Positions 24,531-34,064 are shown, counted from the first letter of the stretch. The stretch is DNA of 64,000 bases from Candidatus Faeciplasma pullistercoris (GCA_018715525.1 DVLL01000010.1:28221-92220); one strand, 5' to 3'. Notes: a model not told the origin generated them from the letters alone. Numbers and translations are program-made.

Positions 24531-25310
24531 TCAGTATGGAATCTTGAGGAATGAGGATATTGCCCGCGAGCAGAGCTCCGGCGCCTGCAGGAATGAGTAA
24601 TGCCCGGCTCCCTGTACCCTGACCAACCCTGCGTCAGGGATAAGCCGCTCAAAGCTTTCGCCGTCCGAAATCGGAGTCGCGGTATCTGCCGTACCCCAAA
24701 TCAGAAGAGATGGAACTTGTATTTTGGGGAGCAGCTTGGTAAGGTCTTCATTTACGACCTTTACAAGCGTCTGCCTCATGATAGGCGTGGCGTTCTGATA
24801 GTCCTCCGAGGCTCTTTTTTTGCGGAGCCGCTCCAAAGTGTCCGGAAACAAAGCCTTTACCGGCGGGCAGGAGAGAACGAGCTTTCCGCATTTGTATAAA
24901 GCGAGGCTGAGCTTTTGCCTTGCGGTCCTTTTCGGCTTTATGCCTGCGGCGTCGATGAATACCGCGTACTTAACGCTAGGGAGCAATTTATTTGCGAGCA
25001 GCTTAATCATCAGCCTGCCGCCGAAGCTGTGCCCGATAAGAGCGACAGGCTTAAGGGAAAGCTGGGATATAAATTTAATGACAAACTCGGCGTAGTCGTC
25101 TACGCTCCAAGGCTCGGAAGGCTCGTCGCTTTTTCCGAAGCCGGGAAGATCAAGCGCGACAGCTTTGTATTTTTTTGACACAGTTGCCATAAGACCCTCG
25201 AAAAGAGTCAGGTTTGCGCCCCAGCCGTGAAGGAAGAGTACGCATTCGTCGCTTTCACAGACTCCGGTCGAGGAGTAGTTTATATTCAGCTTGTCGATAT
25301 TTGCAGTCAT
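24531..25310 (-). CDS. Alpha/beta-fold hydrolase
   Basis: A 259-aa serine hydrolase. The oxyanion region is FLHGWGANLTLF; the nucleophile elbow is IGHSFGGRL; the acid Asp lies in LLIWGTADTATPISDGE; and the catalytic His is in VQGAGHYSFLQAPEL. No signal peptide, so cytoplasmic. The start is preceded by GAGGTAATAAA. First gene of an operon with the MurF-like ligase and ddl; the same pairing suggests a role linked to the cell wall, but the substrate cannot be read from sequence. Confidence 0.88.
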   Translation of the reverse strand: MTANIDKLNINYSSTGVCESDECVLFLHGWGANLTLFEGLMATVSKKYKAVALDLPGFGKSDEPSEPWSVDDYAEFVIKFISQLSLKPVALIGHSFGGRLMIKLLANKLLPSVKYAVFIDAAGIKPKRTARQKLSLALYKCGKLVLSCPPVKALFPDTLERLRKKRASEDYQNATPIMRQTLVKVVNEDLTKLLPKIQVPSLLIWGTADTATPISDGESFERLIPDAGLVRVQGAGHYSFLQAPELCSRAISSFLKIPY

Positions 25311-25362
25311 TTTATTACCTCACAGGACTGCTTTGTAGCTCATGAGCAGTCACATACATTGT

Positions 25363-25391
25363 ATTATATCACCTTAGTGTAGAAATTTCCA
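25363..25391 (-). promoter_or_regulatory. Promoter of the hydrolase-murF-ddl operon
   Basis: Minus strand: TGGAAA (25391-25386), 17 bases, TATAAT (25368-25363), about 50 bases before the hydrolase ATG. The leader contains a GACTGC / GCAGTC inverted repeat (25325-25351). Together with the oad promoter it accounts for the 312-base gap 25311-25622. Confidence 0.6.
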
Positions 25392-25557
25392 CTCTTTTTT
25401 CAAGAAGAATATCAGCCGATTTTCAGGTTATTTTCCTGTTGACGCTATAATCTGTAAGAGCTTTATCGATTTGCCTTAAAAAGTGACTATTTTTTTCTTT
25501 GCCAACAACTCGGTTTTTGTCATATTGTAGATTTAGTCCGCTTGAGAGCAATATCTC

Positions 25558-25586
25558 TTGCAAAATCTCGATAAATATGATACTAT
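25558..25586 (+). promoter_or_regulatory. Promoter of the oxaloacetate decarboxylase operon
   Basis: TTGCAA (25558-25563), 17 bases, TACTAT (25581-25586), 37 bases before the oadG-like ATG. The -10 is only moderate. Confidence 0.5.
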
Positions 25587-25622
25587 GACTTTAATTTGGG
25601 CAATTTGAAAGGAGGAAATCAA

Positions 25623-25940
25623 ATGCCGATATTAGCAGTACAGGAACCGTCAATTCCGCTGGTGGTATTACTTGGTTTGGGAATGGTCTTTGTTGGCCTT
25701 ATCTGTATCATCATTATATGCTACCTCCTGGGCGTTATTATCAGACTGCTTCAGGGCAATAGGGATGGCAGCGGCGATGAATCTTCGCAGGCTTCCGCAC
25801 CGGCAGTTACAGCTGTTCCCGCAGTTTCTGCGGATATTGAGAACAGACAGCAGTTTGTAGCGGCGGTTTCCGCAGCAATAGCAGAAGAACTCGGAACCGA
25901 TGTTTCCGCAATCAGAATCACATCAATCAAAAAACTTTAA
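25623..25940 (+). CDS. oadG: Sodium pump decarboxylase gamma subunit (OadG-like)
   Basis: Small membrane subunit that holds the Na+-translocating decarboxylase complex together. 105 aa; the start ATG at 25623 follows AAAGGAGG. One membrane helix (about residues 12-38, VVLLGLGMVFVGLICIIIIC), then an Ala/Pro/Ser linker and a C-terminal segment (AAVSAAIAEELGTDVSAIRITSIKKL) typical of the family. First gene of a four-gene operon with the biotin carrier, beta and alpha subunits. Confidence 0.88.
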   Translation: MPILAVQEPSIPLVVLLGLGMVFVGLICIIIICYLLGVIIRLLQGNRDGSGDESSQASAPAVTAVPAVSADIENRQQFVAAVSAAIAEELGTDVSAIRITSIKKL

Positions 25941-25965
25941 TCTTACTAAGGAAGGGTAAATAACT

Positions 25966-26328
25966 ATGAAGCATTATCGTGTAAATGTAAATGGAACCGC
26001 ATACGAAATAGAGATCGAGGAAATTTCCGCAGACGAGGCTAAGAAGGCTTCAAGCGCGGCTCCCGCAGCCTCCGCGCCTGTCGCTTCCGCTCCCGCTGCT
26101 TCTGTTCCCGCTGGCGGCACAAAAATTTCCGCTCCGATGCCCGGAACTATTCTTTCCGTAAATGTAAGCACAGGAAGCAGCGTCAAGAAGGGCGACGTTC
26201 TTATGATTCTTGAAGCTATGAAGATGGAGAACGAAATAATGGCTCCTAACGACGGAAAGGTCGTATCCGTAAATGTTCAGAAGGGCGCGTCTGTCAAGAC
26301 CGGCGACGTTCTCTGCGTATTGGGATAA
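25966..26328 (+). CDS. Biotin carrier protein of the decarboxylase
   Basis: A 120-aa biotinyl domain protein. The biotinylated lysine is Lys86 in the EAMKMENE motif. The N-terminal 50 residues are a short beta segment plus an Ala/Pro-rich flexible arm (APAASAPVASAPAASVPAG), which lets the domain swing between the carboxyltransferase and the membrane pump. In many oxaloacetate decarboxylases this domain is fused to the C-terminus of the alpha chain; here it is a separate gene, 25 bases after oadG. Confidence 0.93.
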   Translation: MKHYRVNVNGTAYEIEIEEISADEAKKASSAAPAASAPVASAPAASVPAGGTKISAPMPGTILSVNVSTGSSVKKGDVLMILEAMKMENEIMAPNDGKVVSVNVQKGASVKTGDVLCVLG

Positions 26329-26351
26329 TATCTTCGAGAGGTATTTTGTAA

Positions 26352-27599
26352 ATGGACGCGATACTTGATTTTCTTAAAACGACAGGCTTTGCGCTGATCT
26401 CAAGCGACTGGCGCGTGCTTGTCATGATGGTTGTCGCCTGTGTGCTTATGTACCTTGCGATAGTGAAGAAGTTTGAGCCCATGCTCCTTCTTCCGATAGC
26501 CTTTGGTATGCTTTTGACCAATCTTCCCGGAGCGGGAATGTTCCATGAGGTGCTCTTTGCCGGCGGACATGTCAACTGGGAGCTCTTCGGAGGCGGAGAG
26601 ATAACTCAGGAGATAATAGACACGGTCGCGACGACTAACGCCGCGCTTGCCGAGACTCTTACAGTCGGAGAGACTGTATCAGTAGGACTTTTGGATGTAC
26701 TCTATCTCGGCGTTAAGCTCGGAGTTTATCCCTGCCTGATATTCATCGGCGTAGGCGCGATGACCGATTTCGGACCGCTCATTGCAAATCCGAAGAGCCT
26801 TATTTTGGGCGCTGCCGCTCAGCTTGGTATATTCATCACCTATATCGGCGCAGTATTTCTCGGTTTTACACCCGCTCAGGCAGGCTCGATAGGAATCATC
26901 GGCGGAGCTGACGGTCCTACCGCTATATACACCACTTCGCTTCTGGCTCCTGAGCTTTTGGGCCCGATAGCCGTAGCCGCGTACTCCTACATGGCTCTTG
27001 TACCGGTTATCCAGCCTCCTATAATGAAGCTCCTGACCACAAAGAAGGAGCGTCAGATCGTAATGAAGGAGCTTCGCCCCGTATCCCAGACTGAGAAGAT
27101 CATCTTCCCGATTGTCGTTACCATCTTCGTATCCCTGCTCGTTCCCTCCGCCGCTCCGCTTATCGGCGCTATCATGCTGGGCAACCTCTTCAAGGAGACC
27201 GGCGTTGTAGAGAGACTCAGCAAGACCGCTCAGAATGAGCTTATGAACATAGTAACCATATTCCTCGGAATCTCGGTAGGCGCTACCGCTACAGCCACAA
27301 CCTTCCTTGATCCCCAGACCCTTAAGATAATAGTCCTCGGCGTTGTTGCCTTCGGCTTCGGAACAGCGGGCGGCGTGCTCATAGCGAAGATAATGAACCT
27401 GTTCTCAAAGAACAAGATAAATCCTCTTATCGGTTCTGCCGGAGTTTCCGCAGTGCCTATGGCCGCCAGAGTTTCTCAGGTCGTAGGACAGAAGGAGAAT
27501 CCTGCCAACTTCCTGCTCATGCACGCCATGGGTCCGAATGTTGCGGGCGTTATCGGTTCGGCAATCGCTGCCGGCGTACTTATCTCGCTTTTGGGCTGA
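26352..27599 (+). CDS. oadB: Sodium-translocating decarboxylase beta subunit
   Basis: Integral membrane subunit (415 aa, about nine to eleven helices) that decarboxylates carboxybiotin and exports Na+. Hallmarks are the conserved loop [38 protein letters not shown] and the C-terminal [44 protein letters not shown]... region, which carry the Asp and Ser/Asn residues of the Na+ pathway. Together with the other three subunits it converts the free energy of decarboxylation into a sodium gradient. Standard length for the family (375-435 aa). Confidence 0.95.
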   Translation: MDAILDFLKTTGFALISSDWRVLVMMVVACVLMYLAIVKKFEPMLLLPIAFGMLLTNLPGAGMFHEVLFAGGHVNWELFGGGEITQEIIDTVATTNAALAETLTVGETVSVGLLDVLYLGVKLGVYPCLIFIGVGAMTDFGPLIANPKSLILGAAAQLGIFITYIGAVFLGFTPAQAGSIGIIGGADGPTAIYTTSLLAPELLGPIAVAAYSYMALVPVIQPPIMKLLTTKKERQIVMKELRPVSQTEKIIFPIVVTIFVSLLVPSAAPLIGAIMLGNLFKETGVVERLSKTAQNELMNIVTIFLGISVGATATATTFLDPQTLKIIVLGVVAFGFGTAGGVLIAKIMNLFSKNKINPLIGSAGVSAVPMAARVSQVVGQKENPANFLLMHAMGPNVAGVIGSAIAAGVLISLLG

Positions 27600-27656
27600 T
27601 ACTGAGTCTGAAAGCGTCCTGAAAGTAAAATTTTTCAGAAAGGAAAGGTTACTGAT

Positions 27657-29081
27657 ATGTCTAATCCCTTAAAGATAACCGACACTATCCTGCGTGACGC
27701 TCATCAGTCGCAGGCGGCTACAAGAATGAGACTTGAAGATATGCTTCCCGCATGCGAGCAGCTTGACAAGATTGGATACTGGTCCTTGGAGTGCTGGGGC
27801 GGCGCTACATTTGATTCCTGCATGAGATTTCTCAACGAGGATCCGTGGGAGCGTCTGCGCGCACTTAAGAAGGCGCTGCCTAACACAAAGCTCCAGATGC
27901 TCTTCAGAGGTCAGAACATCCTCGGCTATAAGCACTATGCTGATGATGTCGTTGACGCTTTCGTAAAGAAGTCCATAGAGAACGGTATAGACGTCATAAG
28001 AATATTTGATGCTCTTAACGATACAAGAAACCTCAAGGCGGCTATAAATGCCACCAAGAAGTACGGCGGAATATGTGAGGCTGCGATAAGCTACACAGTG
28101 AGCCCCGTTCACAATGAGGAGTACTTTGTCAAGCTCGCTAAGGAGCTTGAGCAGATGGGCGCTGATACTATTTGTATCAAGGATATGGCTAACCTGCTTC
28201 TTCCGTACGAGGCAGCGAGCCTTGTAAAGAAGCTCAAGGCGAGCGTCAAGATCCCGATACACCTCCACACCCACAACACCACCGGCACAGGCGACATGGT
28301 TTACCTCAAGGCGGCAGAGGCAGGCGTTGATATAGTTGACACTGCGCTCTCGCCCTTGGCGAACGGAACCTCACAGCCCGCTACCGAGGCGCTCGTTGCC
28401 ACACTTAAGGGTACCGACCGCGATACCGGAATGGATATTTCCGACTTCACCGAGGCGGCTGCTCACTTCAGAAAGGTAGCCAACAAGCTCAAGGCTGAGG
28501 GAATACTTGACCCCAAGGTTCTCAATGTCGATGTAAAGACGCTTATATATCAGGTTCCGGGCGGAATGCTCTCCAACCTCCTGTCTCAGCTCAAGCAGGC
28601 AGGGGCAGAGGATAAGCTCTATGATGTTCTGGCGGAAGTGCCTAATGTAAGAAAGGACTTCGGCTATCCTCCGCTGGTAACTCCTACATCCCAGATAGTA
28701 GGCTCTCAGGCTGTTCTGAATGTCCTCATGGGAAGATACGCTACCTTCCCCAAGGAGTCGAAGGCGCTTCTTCGCGGCGAGTACGGAAGACTTCCCGCTC
28801 ACGTCAACGAGGAGGTAAGAAAGAAGGCTCTGGGCGACGCTGAGATAATCACCTGCCGTCCTGCCGACCTTATCGAGCCCGAGCTTGACAAGTACCGCGA
28901 GGAGGTCAAGAATGTTCCCGGCTTCAACGGAAGCGAGGAGGATGTTCTGAGCTACGCTCTCTTCCCGCAGGTTGCCACTAAGTTCTTCGCTTCTCGTTTG
29001 CAGCCCAAAAACGCAGAAGTCAAGAAGGCTGACGACAACGGAATAAGAGAATTCTTCGTAGACGACTGCTCGGCTAAGTAA
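27657..29081 (+). CDS. oadA: Oxaloacetate decarboxylase alpha subunit (carboxyltransferase only)
   Basis: Cytoplasmic carboxyltransferase of the PYC_OADA family, 474 aa. The opening ITDTILRDAHQSQAATRM holds the Asp and Gln of the active site; CIKDMANLL contains the metal-bridging lysine; HLHTHNTTG gives the two zinc/cobalt-binding His. The C-terminal biotin domain of the classical OadA is missing and is supplied by the separate carrier gene upstream. The family also includes pyruvate carboxylase subunit B, but the linked beta and gamma subunits make a decarboxylase pump the likelier role. A terminator follows directly. Confidence 0.93.
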   Translation: MSNPLKITDTILRDAHQSQAATRMRLEDMLPACEQLDKIGYWSLECWGGATFDSCMRFLNEDPWERLRALKKALPNTKLQMLFRGQNILGYKHYADDVVDAFVKKSIENGIDVIRIFDALNDTRNLKAAINATKKYGGICEAAISYTVSPVHNEEYFVKLAKELEQMGADTICIKDMANLLLPYEAASLVKKLKASVKIPIHLHTHNTTGTGDMVYLKAAEAGVDIVDTALSPLANGTSQPATEALVATLKGTDRDTGMDISDFTEAAAHFRKVANKLKAEGILDPKVLNVDVKTLIYQVPGGMLSNLLSQLKQAGAEDKLYDVLAEVPNVRKDFGYPPLVTPTSQIVGSQAVLNVLMGRYATFPKESKALLRGEYGRLPAHVNEEVRKKALGDAEIITCRPADLIEPELDKYREEVKNVPGFNGSEEDVLSYALFPQVATKFFASRLQPKNAEVKKADDNGIREFFVDDCSAK

Positions 29082-29092
29082 AAGCTAAGTCA

Positions 29093-29125
29093 AAAAACCG
29101 CCTGACATTAAATCAGGCGGTTTTT
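29093..29125 (+). terminator. Bidirectional terminator after oadA
   Basis: AAACCGCCTGA pairs with TCAGGCGGTTT (stem about 29095-29105 and 29113-29123), followed by T residues; read on the minus strand it ends in TTTTTT and can also stop the phosphoesterase gene. Confidence 0.92.
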
Positions 29126-29138
29126 GCAGACAAAATAC

Positions 29139-29693
29139 CTATTTTACCTTATAGCTTAGAAGCTCTGCACCGTTAAAGTCTTTGATGGTGAATACTCCGT
29201 TTTCGTAGACAAGATAGCTGTTTGAGCTGTTCTCTTTTGGGATGGTGACGGAGCCCGGATTGATGTAGGTGTAGCCGTTATTTCCGGTGTGGCTGCAAAT
29301 CTTCGGCACATGCGTGTGACCGCAGAGAAGAATCTCGCCGCCCTGAAGTGGAGGTGGGTTATCCTCGCCGTAGACATGTCCGTGGGTGCAATACATTGTT
29401 ATCCCGTCGGCAAAAATGCAGGCGTAGTCAGCCATCATCGGGAATTTCAGAACCATCTGGTCTACTTCTGAGTCGCAGTTGCCTCTTATTGCAAGTATGT
29501 GCTCTGCTATACCGTTGAGCATGTCAAATACTTCGGATGGAGAGTAGTCCCTCGGGATCTGGTTTCTCGGACCGTGATATAAAATATCACCCAGCAGGAC
29601 GAGCTTGTCCGGCAGGGTATCGCGGAACACATCAATAAGCTTTTGGCAGTAGTATTTTGAACCGTGGATATCTGAGGCGATTAAAAGCTTCAT
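29139..29693 (-). CDS. yfcE: YfcE-family metallophosphoesterase
   Basis: A 184-aa calcineurin-like phosphodiesterase with all five metal motifs: SDIHG, LLGDILYHGPRN, IRGNCDSEVD, THGHVYGE and CGHTHVP. YfcE homologues hydrolyse phosphodiester bonds in model substrates with Mn2+; the physiological substrate is not known. The GPRN-containing second motif is typical of the YfcE subgroup. Stands alone, convergent with the oad operon and sharing its terminator. Confidence 0.9.
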   Translation of the reverse strand: MKLLIASDIHGSKYYCQKLIDVFRDTLPDKLVLLGDILYHGPRNQIPRDYSPSEVFDMLNGIAEHILAIRGNCDSEVDQMVLKFPMMADYACIFADGITMYCTHGHVYGEDNPPPLQGGEILLCGHTHVPKICSHTGNNGYTYINPGSVTIPKENSSNSYLVYENGVFTIKDFNGAELLSYKVK

Positions 29694-29807
29694 TTTAGTT
29701 TCTCCTTTAAGTTGTTGTCATATATAGAGTATGATAACGGCTTTAGCCTTTTATGTCAATGTTTTTTCGGCGGGGACGCTTCCGCCGCTTCGGAGAGGTA
29801 TATCATT

Positions 29808-31175
29808 ATGAATAAGGATTTAACCAAGGGCGAGCCGCAAAAGGTATTGCTGGCATTTTGCCTGCCTCTGTTTGGAAGCATAATTTTTCAGCAGCTATAT
29901 AATATCGCGGACAGTCTTGTCGCGGGAAAGTTTATAGGGAACAACGCGCTTGCGGCAGTCGGAAACAGCTATGAGATAACCCTCATATTTATAGCGTTTG
30001 CGTTCGGTTGCAACATAGGCTGCTCTGTGGTGGCAGCTCGTCTGTTCGGAGCAAGAAGATACTCGGAAATGAAGACTGCCGTCTACTCCACGCTGATCGC
30101 GGCGGCTGTCCTATGCGCTTTGCTTATGGCATTAGGCATAGTCTTCTGCGGCGACCTTCTTGAGCTGATAGATACTCCGCCGGAGGTAATGGAGGACTCC
30201 AAGCTCTATCTGGATATCTATATCTTAGGTCTTCCGTTTGTTTTCTTCTATAATATAGCAACCGGAATCTTTTCCGCGCTCGGAGACTCGAGGACGCCGT
30301 TTGTATTTCTTGCCTGCTCGTCTATTGCGAATATAGGGGTGGATATACTCTTTGTAGCCGGGTTCAACATGGGCGTAGACGGCGTTGCGTGGGCGACGTT
30401 TATATGTCAGGGAATAAGCTGCGTTCTTGCTTTAGTTGTGGTATTCCGCCGCTTCTTCGGAATACAGACCGCCGAAAGGGCAAAGGCGTTTTCGTGGAAG
30501 TTATTGGGCGAGGTCGCGGTCGTAGCCGTGCCGAGCATTTTACAGCAGAGCTTTATATCTGTGGGAAACATCGTGATACAGGGTGTAATAAACAGCTTCG
30601 GAACCGCTGCGATGGCAGGCTACTCGGCTTCAATAAAGCTTAACAACATGGTTATATCCGCGTTCACCACCCTCGGCAACGGAATCTCAAGCTATACCGC
30701 TCAGAATATCGGCGCTAACGACATTGAGAGAGTTCGCCGCGGCTTCAAGGCGGGCGTAAAAATAATCTGGTCGCTCTGCCTCCCGATAGTGATAGTGTAC
30801 CTGTCCTGCACAAGGTGGCTTGTGTATATTTTCCTCGACAGCTCGGACGGAACGCAAGCTGCCAAGATAGGCATGATGCTATTGTGGATAGTCGCGCCGT
30901 TCTACTTTGTTGTTTCGCTCAAGCTCGTGGCTGACGGAGTTCTCAGAGGTGCCGGCTACATGACTCAGTTCATGGCTGCAACGTTCACCGACTTGATTTT
31001 GAGGGTAATTTTGGCGATAGTCCTTTCAAAGACCGGGCTTGAGACTACCGGCGTATGGCTTGCATGGCCGATAGGCTGGACGATAGCGACCGTGATGTCC
31101 CTGATATTCTACCGCGCTAAAATACACAAAAGAAATGACACCGTGCTGACTCCCGAAACTATCCCGGGAGAATGA
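29808..31175 (+). CDS. MATE family efflux transporter
   Basis: Na+- or H+-coupled multidrug/metabolite exporter of the MOP superfamily, 455 aa with twelve predicted helices. The start is the ATG at 29808 (MNKDLTKGEPQKVLLAFCLPLF), nine bases after GGAGAGGT; the longer frame upstream overlaps the promoter region. Typical MATE features are LPLFGSIIFQQLYNIADSLVAGKFIG in helix 1 and the repeat of this pattern in the second half (VPSILQQSFISVGNIVIQGVINSFG). Closest to the clostridial NorM/DinF-like group. Monocistronic, with its own terminator. Substrate unknown. Confidence 0.92.
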   Translation: MNKDLTKGEPQKVLLAFCLPLFGSIIFQQLYNIADSLVAGKFIGNNALAAVGNSYEITLIFIAFAFGCNIGCSVVAARLFGARRYSEMKTAVYSTLIAAAVLCALLMALGIVFCGDLLELIDTPPEVMEDSKLYLDIYILGLPFVFFYNIATGIFSALGDSRTPFVFLACSSIANIGVDILFVAGFNMGVDGVAWATFICQGISCVLALVVVFRRFFGIQTAERAKAFSWKLLGEVAVVAVPSILQQSFISVGNIVIQGVINSFGTAAMAGYSASIKLNNMVISAFTTLGNGISSYTAQNIGANDIERVRRGFKAGVKIIWSLCLPIVIVYLSCTRWLVYIFLDSSDGTQAAKIGMMLLWIVAPFYFVVSLKLVADGVLRGAGYMTQFMAATFTDLILRVILAIVLSKTGLETTGVWLAWPIGWTIATVMSLIFYRAKIHKRNDTVLTPETIPGE

Positions 31176-31192
31176 TCTGCATATAAAATGAA

Positions 31193-31235
31193 ATTCACCC
31201 ATACGCTTTGGAAAAGGCGGATGGGTGAATTTTTT
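31193..31235 (+). terminator. Terminator of the MATE gene
   Basis: ATTCACCCAT (31193-31202) pairs with ATGGGTGAAT (31221-31230), with inner GC pairs, followed by TTTTTC. Confidence 0.85.
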
Positions 31236-31278
31236 CGGCATGGTGATTGACCTGCGCAATATTTCGTAGTGTCCTATG

Positions 31279-31318
31279 AAAAAAAACACGCTCCCGCCTT
31301 TTCAAGAAAGACGGGAGC
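31279..31318 (-). terminator. Terminator of the GH95 gene
   Basis: On the minus strand GCTCCCGTCTT pairs with AAGGCGGGAGC (31318-31308 with 31300-31290), followed by GTG and a run of eight T. Confidence 0.88.
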
Positions 31319-31339
31319 ATAATTTATGCGGTCAAATGG

Positions 31340-34006
31340 TTACTTTGCAGCCTTCTTTTTCTTTGAAGAAACGGCGATAATGACTATGGCAGCAATAACA
31401 ACTATACCGCCTGCCGCACAGGCGCCGATGAGCAGCCAGTTTGTGCCGCCCTTACCGTCGAAGCTGATGGTGTAGGTTTCACCCTCGGCAGCGTCAAAGG
31501 TTACAGAGCCCTTTGAACGGGCGCTGGTCTTTACGACATTGCCCATAGAGTCGGTAATTGTCGCCTTCTCTATCTCAAGACCCTTTACCTCGAGATCTTC
31601 GGTAGCGGTGAAGGTCTGAAGAGTGGCAGTCTGGATGACGTTATCGCTCCAGCTTATGTCAACCTCGATGTTGCCTCTGGCTCTGAGACCCTCGACCTTG
31701 CCGCTCGACCACATAGTGGGAACTGCCGGCAGAAGGTCAACCGCTCCTCCGTGGCTCTGCAGGAGCATCTCGGTCATACCCGCGGTCGCACCGAAGTTAC
31801 CGTCAATCTGGAACGGCGGGTGAGTGTCAAACAGGTTGTCATAGGTGGATTCCTTGAGTATCTGGTTGACCATTACGCCGGCGTGGTCGCCGTCATGGAG
31901 CCTTGCCCAGAAGTTTATCTTCCAAGCCTTGCTCCAGCCCGTTCCTCCGTCTCCTCTTGTTTCGAGGGTGACGCGCATAGCGTCGGCAAACGCATCGTCC
32001 TCATCGCTTCTGCCAACGACTACCTGACGTCCCGGATGAAGCGCGAAGAGGTGATTGGCGTGGCGGTGACCGTAGTCACCTGTGATGTCCATGGTGATTT
32101 CGTCCTTCCACTCCTGGAACTGACCGGCCTTACCTATCTTCGGTCCCGAGAGGTTTTCAAACGCCTGGCGTATCTCGTCTATCTCCGAGTCCTCTATTCC
32201 CAAAATCTCCGCAGCCTCAAGCGTGTTGTTAAAGAGATCCCAGATTATTGCCTGGTCGCTGAACGCTCCGAGAGAGTAGGGACCATGCTCGGGAGACCAT
32301 GACGGGCTGGATACGAGCGTGCCGTCGCGCTCGTCGGTAACGAGGTTGTCTACCCAGAATATAGCCGCCTGCTTCATGGTGTCAAAGTTTTCCGCAAGGA
32401 ATTCCTCGTCCATGGTGAAGGCATAGAGTTCCCAGATGTCCTGGCACATCCATGCCGCTCCCGCGGGGTAGTAGAATGCTTCGGAAACAGCCGGACCTGT
32501 GTTGCCCCAGATGTTATTTTCGTGGTATGTCGTCCAGCCTCTTACATCCTCTCCGTCCTCTGTGCAGTGATACATATAAGCGGTTATCTCTCCGCGCGGA
32601 ACGAGGCTGTTGATGTAGTCTATCATCGGGAGATGGCACTCTGTCAGGTTGGTAGACTCAGCCAGCCAGTAGTTCATCTGGATATTGATGTTGGCGTGGT
32701 AGTCTGAGTTCCACGGCGGGTACAGTCCGTCCGCCCAAATTCCCTGTAGGTTCGCGGGGAGCGACCCTTCACGCGATGAAGAAATGAGAAGATATCTGCC
32801 GAACTGGTAGTAAAGGATTTCGAGATATCTGTTTTCCTCAGGGGTGTTTATGTCGTACTTGTAGCCTGAGAACAAAAGTCTCGTAGATTTTGTAGGCTGG
32901 GTAGCGCCGCAGAGCGAGAGGGTGACTCTTGAATAGAGGGAGCGGTAGTCGTCGATATGAGCCTGCTTGAGGTCGTCGTAGTCCTTTGCGCTTACCGTTT
33001 CTATCCTTTCGCTTACTGCGTCGAGCGGTATCTCGTCGCTGAAATAGTCGAAGGAATCATCCATGCACTGCTGGTAGTTGGTGCCTGCGGTCATGTAGAT
33101 TATGATCTCATCCGCACCGGTGACGCTTATGGTGCTGCTGTTTGACGCTTTCATCTCGCCGTCTGAGATGACCTTGATTTGCAGGGCAAATTCAAGGTGA
33201 TCGATGTCAGCCCGGTGATCCTGCGGTCTGCCGGTCATGGTTATTGTGCAGGACTCCCCGTCAGAGGTTATCCTTCCGAGCGGCTGAGGGGTGGTAAAGC
33301 GAATGTTCTTATCAAGAGCGCCGGCCTCGCTCGCCGTAAGGCGGATAGCCATAAAGTTATCAGGGTTGCTGACAAAATATTCTCTTGTATAGTCTGCGCC
33401 GTCAAGGGTATATGTGAGTGTGGTGACGGCGTTATCTATGTCGAGTATCCTGCGGTAGTTTTCAACCTCGGCGGAAGAGTGGTTGATATCGTCGATGTAT
33501 ATATCTCCTATCGACTGGTAGTTGCCGTAAAGGCTCTTATCGCCCTTTAAGGCTTCTATTGCGGCGGTAATCTCGCTGGATAGGGACGGGTAATCGTGGG
33601 ATACGACGTTTCCGTCATCGTCTATGTAGGAGGAGTTGTGCTCGGTGAACTCGTTCATAAGCTCCTGTAGCTCTGAACGGACAAACATAAGGTTTTCCTT
33701 GTTCTGTTCGGCGGTTGCTGAGCTCATTCCTCCGTTGTAGTCGGGGTCAGCGCCGGGACCTCCAGACCAGAGAGTGTGCTCGTTGAGCTGGATTCTGTCG
33801 CTGTCCACTCCGCCGAAGATCATTGCGCCTATAAAGCCGTTTCCCATTGGGGTGGCCTCTGATTCCCAGTCCTCAGCGGGGGTTGTGTACATCGCCTGAA
33901 GCGGCGGCTGCTCTTCAACGGGCGGAGGAGCGTCGGAAACTGCCGACGCCGTGGCGGTAAAAGCCAGTACTGCGACCGTTGCCAAAATTATCAGTTTCTT
34001 TTTCAA
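31340..34006 (-). CDS. Exported, membrane-anchored GH95 glycosidase (alpha-L-galactosidase or alpha-L-fucosidase)
   Basis: Inverting GH95 enzyme. The start is TTG at 34004-34006, six bases after AAAGGAAG and directly before a signal peptide (KKKLIILATVAVLAFTATASA), giving 888 aa. The family active site is complete: the two Asn of HANINIQMNYW (about 438 and 440), the general acid Glu in SPEHGPYS (about 572) and the Asp of FQIDGNFGATAG (about 734). The C-terminus has a beta domain, then a membrane helix (WLLIGACAAGGIVVIAAIVIIAV about 855-880) and a Lys tail, so it is held on the outer face of the membrane. GH95 contains 1,2-alpha-L-fucosidases and alpha-L-galactosidases; the divergent operon argues for L-galactose. 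Substrate choice is inferred. Confidence 0.92.
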   Translation of the reverse strand: MKKKLIILATVAVLAFTATASAVSDAPPPVEEQPPLQAMYTTPAEDWESEATPMGNGFIGAMIFGGVDSDRIQLNEHTLWSGGPGADPDYNGGMSSATAEQNKENLMFVRSELQELMNEFTEHNSSYIDDDGNVVSHDYPSLSSEITAAIEALKGDKSLYGNYQSIGDIYIDDINHSSAEVENYRRILDIDNAVTTLTYTLDGADYTREYFVSNPDNFMAIRLTASEAGALDKNIRFTTPQPLGRITSDGESCTITMTGRPQDHRADIDHLEFALQIKVISDGEMKASNSSTISVTGADEIIIYMTAGTNYQQCMDDSFDYFSDEIPLDAVSERIETVSAKDYDDLKQAHIDDYRSLYSRVTLSLCGATQPTKSTRLLFSGYKYDINTPEENRYLEILYYQFGRYLLISSSREGSLPANLQGIWADGLYPPWNSDYHANINIQMNYWLAESTNLTECHLPMIDYINSLVPRGEITAYMYHCTEDGEDVRGWTTYHENNIWGNTGPAVSEAFYYPAGAAWMCQDIWELYAFTMDEEFLAENFDTMKQAAIFWVDNLVTDERDGTLVSSPSWSPEHGPYSLGAFSDQAIIWDLFNNTLEAAEILGIEDSEIDEIRQAFENLSGPKIGKAGQFQEWKDEITMDITGDYGHRHANHLFALHPGRQVVVGRSDEDDAFADAMRVTLETRGDGGTGWSKAWKINFWARLHDGDHAGVMVNQILKESTYDNLFDTHPPFQIDGNFGATAGMTEMLLQSHGGAVDLLPAVPTMWSSGKVEGLRARGNIEVDISWSDNVIQTATLQTFTATEDLEVKGLEIEKATITDSMGNVVKTSARSKGSVTFDAAEGETYTISFDGKGGTNWLLIGACAAGGIVVIAAIVIIAVSSKKKKAAK

Positions 34007-34043
34007 CTTATTCTTCCTTTCTATGGTGAATTTTTTGATACAT

Positions 34044-34064
34044 TGCACGCGCAAAGCGTGTGCA
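34044..34064 (-). promoter_or_regulatory. Leader hairpin of the GH95 message
   Basis: TGCACGC (34044-34050) pairs with GCGTGTGCA (34056-34064) with a two-base bulge, starting about ten bases after the predicted transcription start. It uses the same GCGTGCA core as the GH27 leader hairpin. Confidence 0.4.

Noticed and set aside
31751..32302. 183-codon plus-strand frame inside GH95
   Set aside because: Antisense to the intact GH95 catalytic domain.
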